Below, one piece after another: positions 33,764 to 42,388 of a stretch of DNA of 64,000 bases. Below the pieces are notes generated by a model. That model searched no databases. It was not told the DNA's origin and saw only the letters and a program-made list of their open reading frames with translations. Position numbers and translations under genes: made by a program. The first letter of the stretch is position 1; the number at the start of each line of letters is the position of its first letter. Origin of the DNA: CAKZNE01 sp002695025 (GTDB lineage Bacteria > Bacteroidota > Bacteroidia > Flavobacteriales > Schleiferiaceae); NCBI GenBank assembly GCA_913043285.1, contig CAJWML010000019.1:1-64000 (forward strand), given 5' to 3'.

Positions 33764-35932
33764 TTATTTAATAATTACAAATTTCCCTACGGTTTCCTTA
33801 CCGGTATCCAGGTCCTCTACCGAGAACATATAGAGTCCACGGCTAATGATCTGGCTGTCTAACGAAAGGAGGTCCCAGGCGTGTTCACCACCGGAAAAGC
33901 GGTTTTCTTCCACATTTTCCGCTCCGAAAGTCTTATACCAGCGGATATCGGACCCGCTGTAATTCTCATCGTGGTATATCTCGTCAATAAAATCGCCAGC
34001 CACCGTAAAAATGCGGATGCGGCAACGTTTGGGCAGGTTGGCAAAGATCATTTTACGGCTCTCTTCCTGGAAGTTGGAACGCCCTTCCCAAGCTGCTCCG
34101 TAATAGTAAGGGTTAGGATACGCAAAGGGAGCCTCTGTCTCTATATCATCATTGGCCTGCGTGCCGGGAAAAGCCCGAAAATTATTGGCCAGGAAACTAC
34201 TTTCCAGGGACTCCAGCCCCGCTTCACTGTCACCACGGTCAAAAGAAGTTACCGCCACGGCATACTGCCAGCCATTGGGAATATTATCGATCACATAGCG
34301 GTAATAATAGGTCACCGTATCGTCTTCGAAAGTTTTAGGCTGAGCCAGTTCAATAGGTCCAAAACCGGTTTCCTTGAAAATGTTGTTTCCAGGAACGTCA
34401 TATTCCGCCACCAGGTTAAAATCACGGGCAAGGTCTGGCACCCCGGTTACATCAAAGCCCAATTTGGAAAGGTATACACGGTAGCCTTCAAAATCCTGCT
34501 CATTACTGATAGGATCAACGGAATAACGGGAATTGTCCGACCAGTAGATCTCAATGCGGTTTTCCAGCGCCACTATTTTAGTACGGGGAATGGCGGGCGG
34601 ACTGGGAAGTATAAAGCGGGTGATCTCATCATCATCGTCATTGTCTTCACCCGGATCAAGGATACCGTTAAAATTCTTATCCTCGCCATTATACGCTTGT
34701 TGCGCCCAACCTGCATTTTCAATGAGGTTAGCGCGTTGCTCTTCATTATTGGCTGTGTTGGGATTGCCGTCTTCCTTCTTTTTGGCCAGTACGTAGGCAA
34801 AGGCTACGTTCACCTCATCACCAGGCCCAAAATCGGCAAAGGGTCCAGCTGAAATAAGATCGGAACGGTTGCCAGGTTGATTGAGCTGGGCCTGCAGATC
34901 TATCCCAAATCCTGACTGGCAGGGCCCTCCTGTAGGGTTATCCCAGCAGGGGTTATAATTCAGCCCTTCGGTCATTTTTTTGAAGCGGGCCTGGTCACTT
35001 TGCGGGAAAAAGAAGATAGGCTCACTGGTACCCTGGAAGGTCCAGGCATTATAATGTAGTTTAAAATCATCCGGTTCCCATTGTTGGGTATTCACGTTGT
35101 AGGTGGAATCCAGCCGGGGATGATGAAAGCCGTTCTTATCCTCTGCCCCCAGGAACATCTGGCCAATATAACTTTCTGTAAAACCTACGTCACCGGCAGC
35201 ATCATAGCAATAAGCCATGTTAAGGGAATCCATAAAACCATTGCCTCCCTTACTGTAAAAGGCTGCTCCACCGGAACCGGCCGGGGTGATATTCACGTTG
35301 CGCACCACGGTATTATTCCAAAGGGCTACGTGAAAATTGCTGAAGGTTTGTACTCCGGTGTTCCTGATCTTCAGGTTTACGATCACCATAAAATCACTGA
35401 AGTTGAAATTCCAGTTATAGGTCTGCATTTCAATCTCCACGTTCATGGGGTTGTTATGATCCTGGATGTTGATATCCGTGCCGGGCACCTTCACATTCTT
35501 ATCTGAACATATAGCCACATAATCCTGGTGCGATACGGCCCGGGGATCATAGTATTTACTATCAAACAGCGAACTGCGCTCCATCAGGGTGCTTCCCACA
35601 TCAGCTGTGATCTCAAAACCGGAACGGCCGGGAGCATAGCCCTGTGGCGCATCGTAGGCGGAAGTACTCACTACCTGTTGCCCTCCACCGGTTACGCCAC
35701 CAATCCAGATGCCGCCCTCAAAGAGGTGCTCTATACCCGAGCCGGCAGGATACTCACAGGAGGGGTCACCGCTACCATCTTTATAGCCACGCCAGGCGTT
35801 GCCAAAAGTGGCATAGTTGGATACATTCAGGCGCACATTGGAGGCACTGGTCACCTTATCATCAAAACTCTGCTGTGCATGCAGAGCTATGCCGGTAATT
35901 AAAAAAGCTGCTGTAAGTAGGCTCTTGTACAT
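33764..35932 (-). CDS. Large secreted protein with FlgD-like Ig C-terminal domain
   Basis: A 722-residue exported protein with a signal peptide (1-19, ending LHAQ). The N-terminal half has GIWIGGVTGG and alternating Tyr/Asn-rich strands, for example YNWNFNFSDFMVIVNLKIRN. The middle has a calcium-binding-like acidic loop LDPGEDNDDDDE. Around 465-560 there is an FN3-like segment (NRIEIYWSDNS). The C-terminal about 100 residues are FlgD-like Ig, with RCRIRIFTVAGDF and SRGLYMFSVEDLDTG, ending VGKFVIIK, which serves as a T9SS-type tail in many Bacteroidota proteins. No catalytic residues are identifiable. The start overlaps the nuclease stop by 1 nt (TGATG). Confidence 0.78.
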   Translation of the reverse strand: MYKSLLTAAFLITGIALHAQQSFDDKVTSASNVRLNVSNYATFGNAWRGYKDGSGDPSCEYPAGSGIEHLFEGGIWIGGVTGGGQQVVSTSAYDAPQGYAPGRSGFEITADVGSTLMERSSLFDSKYYDPRAVSHQDYVAICSDKNVKVPGTDINIQDHNNPMNVEIEMQTYNWNFNFSDFMVIVNLKIRNTGVQTFSNFHVALWNNTVVRNVNITPAGSGGAAFYSKGGNGFMDSLNMAYCYDAAGDVGFTESYIGQMFLGAEDKNGFHHPRLDSTYNVNTQQWEPDDFKLHYNAWTFQGTSEPIFFFPQSDQARFKKMTEGLNYNPCWDNPTGGPCQSGFGIDLQAQLNQPGNRSDLISAGPFADFGPGDEVNVAFAYVLAKKKEDGNPNTANNEEQRANLIENAGWAQQAYNGEDKNFNGILDPGEDNDDDDEITRFILPSPPAIPRTKIVALENRIEIYWSDNSRYSVDPISNEQDFEGYRVYLSKLGFDVTGVPDLARDFNLVAEYDVPGNNIFKETGFGPIELAQPKTFEDDTVTYYYRYVIDNIPNGWQYAVAVTSFDRGDSEAGLESLESSFLANNFRAFPGTQANDDIETEAPFAYPNPYYYGAAWEGRSNFQEESRKMIFANLPKRCRIRIFTVAGDFIDEIYHDENYSGSDIRWYKTFGAENVEENRFSGGEHAWDLLSLDSQIISRGLYMFSVEDLDTGKETVGKFVIIK

Positions 35933-37221
35933 CAGTTCTTAATAATCTTTTTGGTGATGGTTTCCCCGTTGGGAATGCTTACGTTCACCAGGTACACCCC
36001 GTTGGGCAGGGTTTCCATATTAATGGTTTTCTCCACGGCACCCTTCATCCAGTTATCGGTAAACACGGTTTTACCGGTAAGGTCCAGTAAACGCACCTTC
36101 ATACTGCTGCCGCTGGTATAGGTTAGGCGCAGCTTAAGCTGGTCGTGCACGGGATTGTTATAAGACAGGTTACCTTTAAGAGGCAGGCTTTCCGCTGTAT
36201 GGAGGTCCGAAAGTTCAATACCTATCCTCATAAAAATAGGAAGGTGATCACTGAAGTTGTACAAGGCTCCGGCAATATTGGCCGGGACGGAAGAATTGGT
36301 CCCGGAGTTTACGGATTGATTGAAGTGGCTGCCATCCTGGCCAATGGCCTGGTAAGAACCCGGCACATAGGAAACCCCTTCGGTACCATTCAATATCTCA
36401 TCGGAAACCAGGAAAAAATCAAAGCGATCATCCAGACCTCCGCTCGAAAAACAACCGGAACCGGAGCTGTGTGTGCTTTGGGTATGGATACCGGCAAAAG
36501 CATTGTTGTTGCTCCAGGAACCACTTTGATTCAACGGGTCAAAAAACCGCTCGGACACGTTGGAGTAGTTGATGAGTTTCTGGTAGGCCGGCTCGCTGCT
36601 TGTATACAGGTTAAAGTCACCACAAACGATTACATTATTCTCACTTTCACCCGTCTCCAGCCAATCCATCAAGGCATCAGCAGCCTCGCTGCGCTCCAGC
36701 GCATCAGCTGAGCTATTGCCGGCTTTGAGATGCGCTACCGCCACCACAAAAGTCACGGTATCGGCTCCGATATCCAGCTTGGGGTCTTTGTAATAAAGGC
36801 GGTACAGGTCAATAACGCGAACCAGGTTACCCCCGTTCTTGTCGGAAACAATGGCCGTTTGCCCCAACAAGCCCAACTTCTCCGAATTATAATACAGCAT
36901 GTTAACGATGCTGGAAGAATTGTTGTTGGAATACAGGGCACTGGCATATTTAGTTACCCCATCTGAGTTCAGCACAAAATCACGCACAAAACCGTAATTG
37001 GCAGGCGAGGCTCCCATCTCATTGACTGTGAAAATATCCGGGTCAACGTACTTTACGATAGTCTTAAGGTGTTGGTCGCGCTGGGAAGGAGACACATTAT
37101 GTGTACAGGGTGCCGAACTGGCACGGTAGTACATCAGATTGTAGTTTAAAAGCTTAAGCTCCTCATTCTGAGCTAAAAGAAAAGATGGGAGAACCGCTAA
37201 TAAAAGTAAAAATCTATTCAT
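35932..37221 (-). CDS. Secreted EEP-fold nuclease/phosphodiesterase, T9SS cargo
   Basis: An exported endonuclease/exonuclease/phosphatase-family enzyme of 429 residues from the ATG at 37221. Numbering from one codon earlier, signature residues are N29 in LLNYNLM, E69 in TVNEMG, H165 in VAHLKAG, D203 and N205 in CGDFNLY, D267 in DDRFDFF, and D326/H327 in FSDHLPI, so the catalytic set is complete. The final about 75 residues are a T9SS type A sorting domain (SYNNPVHDQLKLRL to ETITKKIIKN). Substrates in the family include DNA, RNA, sphingomyelin and other phosphodiesters. It is the first gene of the operon, with a -7 element at 37247-37254. An open-frame TTG one codon upstream was not preferred. 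Confidence 0.9.
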   Translation of the reverse strand: MNRFLLLLAVLPSFLLAQNEELKLLNYNLMYYRASSAPCTHNVSPSQRDQHLKTIVKYVDPDIFTVNEMGASPANYGFVRDFVLNSDGVTKYASALYSNNNSSSIVNMLYYNSEKLGLLGQTAIVSDKNGGNLVRVIDLYRLYYKDPKLDIGADTVTFVVAVAHLKAGNSSADALERSEAADALMDWLETGESENNVIVCGDFNLYTSSEPAYQKLINYSNVSERFFDPLNQSGSWSNNNAFAGIHTQSTHSSGSGCFSSGGLDDRFDFFLVSDEILNGTEGVSYVPGSYQAIGQDGSHFNQSVNSGTNSSVPANIAGALYNFSDHLPIFMRIGIELSDLHTAESLPLKGNLSYNNPVHDQLKLRLTYTSGSSMKVRLLDLTGKTVFTDNWMKGAVEKTINMETLPNGVYLVNVSIPNGETITKKIIKN

Positions 37222-37246
37222 CAATCTGCCGCTTCAAAATCCGCGG

Positions 37247-37254
37247 CAAAGATA
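37247..37254 (-). promoter_or_regulatory. Bacteroidota -7 element of the nuclease/TonB operon
   Basis: Reads TATCTTTG on the minus strand and ends 25 bp before the ATG at 37221. It marks the probable start of the seven-gene transcript to 24942. Confidence 0.5.
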
Positions 37255-37297
37255 ACTAGTTTCATTCCACCTATTACCCCTTTATGTTAAGGGAATT

Positions 37298-39769
37298 TTA
37301 ATTTTGGTTTTTCTTCGGCTCTTCCTCCTCCCATTCAAAGATGATCCCAGGGTCTTCTTTTTTCTCCGGCTCTTTTTTCTTGAATATTTCACGGATCTCT
37401 TTTCCCTGCTCCTTCAAGTCCCTGGATATAGATTCCCCCAATGATTTCCGGTCCAGTGAAATTTCGGGATCACTGGCCTTACCGGTCATTTTCACATATA
37501 TATAAGGATCATCATTGTTCTTCACTTCCACCAGGTGCTCGTCAAACTCTGATTTACCGGACTTGCGTGCGCGGTTATTGAACAATACGTCATCCAGCTT
37601 GAGGCGCATGGTATAATTGACCCTGTTGTCAAAATCATGTATTCCGCTGATCTGTAAGCTCAGTACATTACTTTCCACATCCATGCGGGGAATGATCACC
37701 TGTGATTCTTTTATAGAAATAGTATTGTTGAGTGAGTTGAAACGAACATCCTCCAGTTCCTTTATATCCGCAAAGCGGGAAAGGGCCTGCATGGGTTCGT
37801 AGTTTTTGAGGTTGCCGTCACGAATGCGGATATTGGCCGTCATCTCCACGGTTTCGGTAAGAACGGTGAGATCCGGCAGCATAAAGGAGGTAAAATCAAT
37901 ATCTGCGGTAGCCCGTCCATAAATATGATCGGCCGCAATAGCTTCCTGGCCGAAATCACCGAAACTCACAAAAAGGTCATGGATCTCAATGTTATCAGCC
38001 CCCAGGCGGGCATCCACCTTGTAGCGTTCACCGGTATTGAGGTCTACCGAAAAATATCCCTTATAACTGCCCTGGTCCGCCTTAAGCGAGAGGTCACTAA
38101 CTTTTATCAGGCCATCGTGTATGCTGAGGTTCCCGGTAATCCCCGAGGCCTGGAATTTTTTGAACCCAAAACGGTCGACCCCTACGCGCAGATCAAGATC
38201 CAGGGAACGGGCCACATTAAGGTTGTAACTGTCATTACCTTTTTTACTGCTACCCACAAAATCCGAAAGGTCTATTTCCTGAGATCGCACGCTACAGTCC
38301 ACCAAAAGCTTTTCATCTTCCAGCAGTATATAATTGAGCACATTCTCAAAGCGACCCTCCAGGTAGATATCGCTTTGGCCAGTTTTCAGGTACAGCCTCT
38401 TTACCTTGAGGTCATTACCCATAAAGGCCAACTCACCATTAATATCCTTTACGGACTTATCAGACCCCAGAAATTGAAAGGATGCCTCCTGAATGCTGAG
38501 GCTTCCTTCGGTACGTGCCTTTCGTAGCTCTGCTGCCTTTACCGTTTTCAATGACCCGAACTGGTTCTCAAAATGCACATCCATAACGATCTTGCCACGA
38601 GGTTCTTCAACGGTATCCAGGGGAAGTACTACCAACCACTCCGCCAGCTCCAGGTCAGAACGCATATTAAGTTTTACAAAAGGCGAGGAAAGCTCACGGA
38701 TGAGCAGGTCGCCTTCAATGCTGCCAGTTTCGCCTTTGCCACGGAAGCGGTTCACATGAAGTTCATCGGAACCTGCTTTATAGGTATACCGGCCCGAACA
38801 ATCAATAGCATGGATACGGGCACCTTTATAGCCGGACACAGAAGCACCTGTGGTACTGAAGTCCAGCTGAAAGCGCGCATCCTGCCCGGAGGCAAAGGTT
38901 CCTGAAAATCGAGCATTGCCTTTTCCCTTCAGTTCCGCATCCTTAAGAGTGTACCAACCCTGCTCGTGGAGCAATTGCTGCACATGGTTAAGATCCATTG
39001 AAGCTGAAGATGCCTGTACGGAGGTTTGGCCACGGGCCGTGGTGGTACTCACCTCAAAGCTCAGGTCCTTCCACTGAAGGCTTGCCGGCTTTACCACCAC
39101 TGAATCCTCCCCGTAACCGGCAAGGGTAAAGACAACTTCCAGTGGAACGGCATGCAGGTAGCGGTTTTCGTTCACCCACAGGTTTTGCACCTGCAGGCTG
39201 CCCTTATTCTCCAGGCGATAATCGGATTCCTCAAAATTTCCTTTAAAAGTAAGATCGTTAATAAAGAATGCGGAGCGAAAACCAGAGCCCTGATCCTCAG
39301 TAGTGGCATGTATATCCTCCAGGTCCACCCTTTCCAGGGTAAAAAGCCCTTGCGAAGAGGACGTATCTTCTTTCCATATCCGGTAGTTGTCGCGACCATC
39401 AGAACGCAGACGGATGTTCACCACTGCCTTTTCAACGTCAATTTCCTTGATGGAAACGGAAGAAAAAAGCACCTCCCACACGCTAAACTGCAGGTATATG
39501 CGCTGAGCATAAACAAGGGTATCCCCTGGGCTGCTGTAAGCACCCGAGGAAAAAACATCTGTAAATACAAAGGAAGCATTGGGGAATTTTCGCAGGCTTA
39601 TGTTAACACCGCTTACATCAACAGGAACCGCCAATTGTTTATTGATCTCTTTGATCAGGACACCCGAAAGCTTATCACGGTTGACGTACAGAATGGCAAA
39701 AGCCACCAGGAACAAAGCCAGCAAAATTGAAAATGCCCAAAGTCCGAACTTTATGATCTTCTTCCCCAT
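37298..39769 (-). CDS. AsmA-like inner-membrane-anchored protein
   Basis: An 823-residue protein with one N-terminal membrane helix (about 5-28) and a long periplasmic beta-rich body, as in AsmA/YhdP-type proteins thought to bridge membranes and move phospholipids. ASFVFTDVFSSGAY and VNISLRKFPN near the N-terminus are typical of the AsmA chorein-like start, and the region around 610-740 (ANIRIRDGNLKNYEPMQAL) of the AsmA C-terminal domain. The tail (about 785-823) is a Lys/Glu/Pro-rich segment. A single gene with 73 bp before the nuclease operon promoter region. Substrate unknown. Confidence 0.82.
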   Translation of the reverse strand: MGKKIIKFGLWAFSILLALFLVAFAILYVNRDKLSGVLIKEINKQLAVPVDVSGVNISLRKFPNASFVFTDVFSSGAYSSPGDTLVYAQRIYLQFSVWEVLFSSVSIKEIDVEKAVVNIRLRSDGRDNYRIWKEDTSSSQGLFTLERVDLEDIHATTEDQGSGFRSAFFINDLTFKGNFEESDYRLENKGSLQVQNLWVNENRYLHAVPLEVVFTLAGYGEDSVVVKPASLQWKDLSFEVSTTTARGQTSVQASSASMDLNHVQQLLHEQGWYTLKDAELKGKGNARFSGTFASGQDARFQLDFSTTGASVSGYKGARIHAIDCSGRYTYKAGSDELHVNRFRGKGETGSIEGDLLIRELSSPFVKLNMRSDLELAEWLVVLPLDTVEEPRGKIVMDVHFENQFGSLKTVKAAELRKARTEGSLSIQEASFQFLGSDKSVKDINGELAFMGNDLKVKRLYLKTGQSDIYLEGRFENVLNYILLEDEKLLVDCSVRSQEIDLSDFVGSSKKGNDSYNLNVARSLDLDLRVGVDRFGFKKFQASGITGNLSIHDGLIKVSDLSLKADQGSYKGYFSVDLNTGERYKVDARLGADNIEIHDLFVSFGDFGQEAIAADHIYGRATADIDFTSFMLPDLTVLTETVEMTANIRIRDGNLKNYEPMQALSRFADIKELEDVRFNSLNNTISIKESQVIIPRMDVESNVLSLQISGIHDFDNRVNYTMRLKLDDVLFNNRARKSGKSEFDEHLVEVKNNDDPYIYVKMTGKASDPEISLDRKSLGESISRDLKEQGKEIREIFKKKEPEKKEDPGIIFEWEEEEPKKNQN

Positions 39770-39828
39770 ACCCAGACTAGCAAACGTTTAACCTAGGGTA
39801 AAAAGTTTGCACGAAGGCTCAAAATTAA

Positions 39829-39857
39829 AAAAGCCCACTTCAGTGAAGCGGGCTTTT
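39829..39857 (-). terminator. Intrinsic terminator after small basic protein gene
   Basis: AAAAGCCC (39829-39836) pairs with GGGCTTTT (39850-39857) and an inner CTTCA/TGAAG stem continues it after one mismatch. It is followed by T-rich sequence on the minus strand, 23 bp beyond the stop at 39881. Confidence 0.75.
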
Positions 39858-39880
39858 ACCTGATTTTTTGATTTCCTCCC

Positions 39881-40120
39881 TCAGGATTTTTTTTGAACTT
39901 TAAAACCGTATTTTTCAAGAAATTCAATTTTTTCCTGAATTACACGACCTTCTCTTTTCTTAAGTTCCTTATCAATGCTCTTCTTAAGAGCTTCGAGTTC
40001 TTCAACAGAAAGTTTACCCAGAAACTGAGAAGCAAAGAGGGCTTTCAGAGTTTTATTGTTATTCTGGTTTTCACGCAAGGTGTGAACCAGAACACCGGGT
40101 GTTATTTTTCTTTTTGCCAT
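39881..40120 (-). CDS. Small basic helical protein, unknown
   Basis: A 79-residue soluble protein with about 20 Lys/Arg residues and no signal peptide. It is predicted mostly helical: a short N-terminal region RKITPGVLVHTLREN, then LSVEELEALKKSIDKELKKREG and EKIEFLEKYGFKVQ, which suggests a coiled-coil or nucleic-acid-associated protein. I do not recognise a named family. It is real in my view because it has its own -7 promoter element (40145-40152), a canonical ATG and its own terminator. Confidence 0.72.
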   Translation of the reverse strand: MAKRKITPGVLVHTLRENQNNNKTLKALFASQFLGKLSVEELEALKKSIDKELKKREGRVIQEKIEFLEKYGFKVQKKS

Positions 40121-40144
40121 AATGTTGAATTAATTAATTTGTTT

Positions 40145-40152
40145 CAAAAGTA
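40145..40152 (-). promoter_or_regulatory. Bacteroidota -7 element, small basic protein gene
   Basis: Reads TACTTTTG on the minus strand and ends 24 bp before the ATG at 40120. Confidence 0.5.
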
Positions 40153-40187
40153 ATATCTAAAAGTTAATACACCTAATCCAAAAAACT

Positions 40188-41003
40188 TTAGTTATTGATC
40201 TTTAAAAACTGCACTTCTTTTTCCGAAAGATAACGCCATTGTCCCCGGTTGAGATTCTTCTTGGTAATACCAGCAAAAAATACTCGATCCAGTTTGGTAA
40301 CCTCGTATTCCAGGCTCTCAAATATCCTTCGTACAATGCGATTCCTACCGCTGTGTATCACTATTCCTATGTTGTTTTTGGACTTACCTTCAATGTATTG
40401 GATCTCGTCTACTTTTATAGGACCATCTTCCAGCTCCAGCCCATCCTGTATCTTATGAAAATCGGTTTTAGTGAGATTTTTGTCCAAACCCACCTCGTAT
40501 ATCTTACGGGCTCCATGAGAGGGGTGGGTCAGCTTTTTGGCCAGATCACCATCATTGGTAAACAATAATACTCCGGTGGTTTTACGATCCAGGCGACCTA
40601 CCGGGTAAAAGCGTTCGGAACCTGCATTACCTACCAGTTCCATTACGGTTTTTCGAGCCTTAGGATCATCGGTGGTTGTGATAAAACCCTTAGGCTTATT
40701 CAATACCAGGTATACCTTTTTTTCTTTCCGTATTTCAGAACCATTGAACCTCACCTCATCGGCAGGCTTTACTTTAAAACCCATTTCTGTAATGGTCTTG
40801 CCGTTGACCTCTACCAAACCGGCTTTAATAAGATCATCTGCCTCACGCCTGGAGGCTATCCCTGAGTGAGCCAGGAACTTATTGAGGCGCATTGTTCCAT
40901 CATTGGATGGGGATGGTTTGGGGCCACTTCCGGCAGGTTTCTTTTTACCGATGGGTTTTTGAGGCCTTCCCCCGGGGCTTTTTTTCGGTCCTCGCTTTTG
41001 CAT
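40188..41003 (-). CDS. 23S rRNA pseudouridine synthase, RluB/RsuA family
   Basis: A 271-residue enzyme that isomerises uridine to pseudouridine in rRNA. A basic, Pro/Gly-rich N-terminal tail (1-35) precedes an S4 RNA-binding domain (MRLNKFLAHSGIASRREADDLI). The catalytic domain has YLVLNKPKGFITTT and GRLDRKTTGVLLFTNDGDLA, with Asp of GRLD as nucleophile, then RRIFESLEYEVTKLDRV. The branch looks like RluB rather than RsuA, but this is not certain. The -7 element at 41017-41024 fits the ATG at 41003. Confidence 0.92.
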   Translation of the reverse strand: MQKRGPKKSPGGRPQKPIGKKKPAGSGPKPSPSNDGTMRLNKFLAHSGIASRREADDLIKAGLVEVNGKTITEMGFKVKPADEVRFNGSEIRKEKKVYLVLNKPKGFITTTDDPKARKTVMELVGNAGSERFYPVGRLDRKTTGVLLFTNDGDLAKKLTHPSHGARKIYEVGLDKNLTKTDFHKIQDGLELEDGPIKVDEIQYIEGKSKNNIGIVIHSGRNRIVRRIFESLEYEVTKLDRVFFAGITKKNLNRGQWRYLSEKEVQFLKINN

Positions 41004-41016
41004 AAAAAAATTTTTG

Positions 41017-41024
41017 CAAAGCTA
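41017..41024 (-). promoter_or_regulatory. Bacteroidota -7 element, pseudouridine synthase gene
   Basis: Reads TAGCTTTG on the minus strand and ends 13 bp before the ATG at 41003. Confidence 0.45.
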
Positions 41025-41142
41025 GAGATATTTAAACCTTTGAAGAAAGCCCGTTCAGGTTTCTGTGATCGCACTACGCTATCCTAATATCCTGGGTATA
41101 TACAGGAGGTTCAACCCAGTAGAGGGTATTCTCATAAGTTTC

Positions 41143-41496
41143 CTAGGGAAAAAAGGCTTCACGAATATGATCCAGGCGGAATTGAGGGTTAAAAGTAATG
41201 CTGATAACGTCAAACTGAACATCCTTTTCCACACCATATTTTTCTACATAGGCATTAGCCGCACTGATCAGGTGTTTTTGCTTGCTTTTGGTAATAAACT
41301 CTGAGGGTGAACCGTAGCTGGAACTACTGCGTGTTTTGACTTCTACAAAAGCAAGGTGATCGGCAGTTTCGGCAATAATATCGATCTCCTCGTGCCGGTA
41401 TCGCCAGTTGCGTTTTATAATGGTGTAGCCGTGTTGAATGAGATATGCCACAGCTGCCGCCTCTCCTTGTTCACCTAGTGTATTATGCTCAGCCAT
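41143..41496 (-). CDS. YraN (UPF0102) family putative endonuclease
   Basis: A 117-residue protein of the UPF0102 family with a Holliday-junction-resolvase-like nuclease fold. The core motif is EEIDIIAETADHLAFVEVK, in which the E, D and E-x-K residues correspond to PD-(D/E)XK metal ligands. The N-terminal GEQGEAAAVAYLIQHGY is also characteristic. The family's biological role is not settled. It overlaps ldcA by 8 bp and is the last gene of pdxJ-ldcA-yraN. Confidence 0.9.
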   Translation of the reverse strand: MAEHNTLGEQGEAAAVAYLIQHGYTIIKRNWRYRHEEIDIIAETADHLAFVEVKTRSSSSYGSPSEFITKSKQKHLISAANAYVEKYGVEKDVQFDVISITFNPQFRLDHIREAFFP

Positions 41497-42388
41497 TCTC
41501 GAATACCAGTTCTACGGAATCACCAACCTTCAAAGAGGCTCTCCGCCCAAAGATCAGGGAACGATTGTCATCTATATGGCCGGCAGGAAAACCGAAACAC
41601 ACCGGGAAATTGTACGGCCTTACCACCGTGGCAATAATTTCCTCGGCACTCTGACCAAAAGGGATCTTATTATCATTCATAGCATTCATACCCCCTACAA
41701 TAAGCCCGGCTATACCTTCAAAATAACCGTTCCTCTTCAGGTTTTGCATCATCCGGTCAATATGGTACAGGTATTCATCCAGATCCTCGATAAACAGAAT
41801 ATCACCTTCCGGCTGAATGGCCGTTCCTGAACCAGTCTGACTATATAAAACCGAGAGGTTCCCTCCGGTTACCCGGCCTTTAGCCTGTCCATTGCGGTTC
41901 AACGGATGGGCCGCACAGCTAATTACCAGTTCCTCACCAAACAGAGCCTTCCGTAAGCTCTCCAGGCTTTCCGGGGTATTGCTGGTAAAATTCACGGGCA
42001 TCGTACTATGCAGGCATTCCACTCCTACCTTGCGGAGTTTATTGAGCAAAACGGTTATGTCACTGTAACCGCATATCCATTTGGGCTTTTCAATAAGGGG
42101 AAAAAAGTTGAGTTCATCAATGATACGCACCGTACCATAACCTCCACGCACACAAATTATTGCATCTATATCGATACTGTCTATAAAGCCCTGCAGATCA
42201 GCCAGGCGTTGTTCATCCGTGCCGGCAAACTGGTGGTGACTTTTAAAGAGGTTGGGAGCCAACTCCACTTTAAGACCCCATGACTCCAGAATTTCTATGG
42301 CCGGCTGGAGTTCATCCCGTGAAATTTTACGGGCGGTTGCCACCAACCCCACTGTATCTCCTTTTCTTAATGTTTTAGGAGTAATCAA
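41489..42388 (-). CDS. ldcA: LD-carboxypeptidase (S66), TTG start
   Basis: A 299-residue cytoplasmic enzyme that trims the terminal D-alanine from tetrapeptides during murein recycling. Motifs are VGLVATARKIS at the N-terminus, CVRGGYGTVRIIDELNF, the nucleophile serine in ICGYSDITVL, the catalytic glutamate near FIEDLDEYLYHIDRMM and the histidine in CFGFPAGHIDDN. The start codon is TTG (42386-42388), overlapping the pdxJ stop as TTGA; ITPKTLRKGDTVG matches the normal N-terminus. It overlaps yraN downstream by 8 bp. Confidence 0.92.
   Translation of the reverse strand: MITPKTLRKGDTVGLVATARKISRDELQPAIEILESWGLKVELAPNLFKSHHQFAGTDEQRLADLQGFIDSIDIDAIICVRGGYGTVRIIDELNFFPLIEKPKWICGYSDITVLLNKLRKVGVECLHSTMPVNFTSNTPESLESLRKALFGEELVISCAAHPLNRNGQAKGRVTGGNLSVLYSQTGSGTAIQPEGDILFIEDLDEYLYHIDRMMQNLKRNGYFEGIAGLIVGGMNAMNDNKIPFGQSAEEIIATVVRPYNFPVCFGFPAGHIDDNRSLIFGRRASLKVGDSVELVFENG

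Noticed and set aside
33881..34852. 323-residue open frame on the plus strand
   Set aside because: It is wholly antisense to the 722-residue secreted protein, has no recognisable domain, and the opposite frame has a signal peptide and sorting tail.
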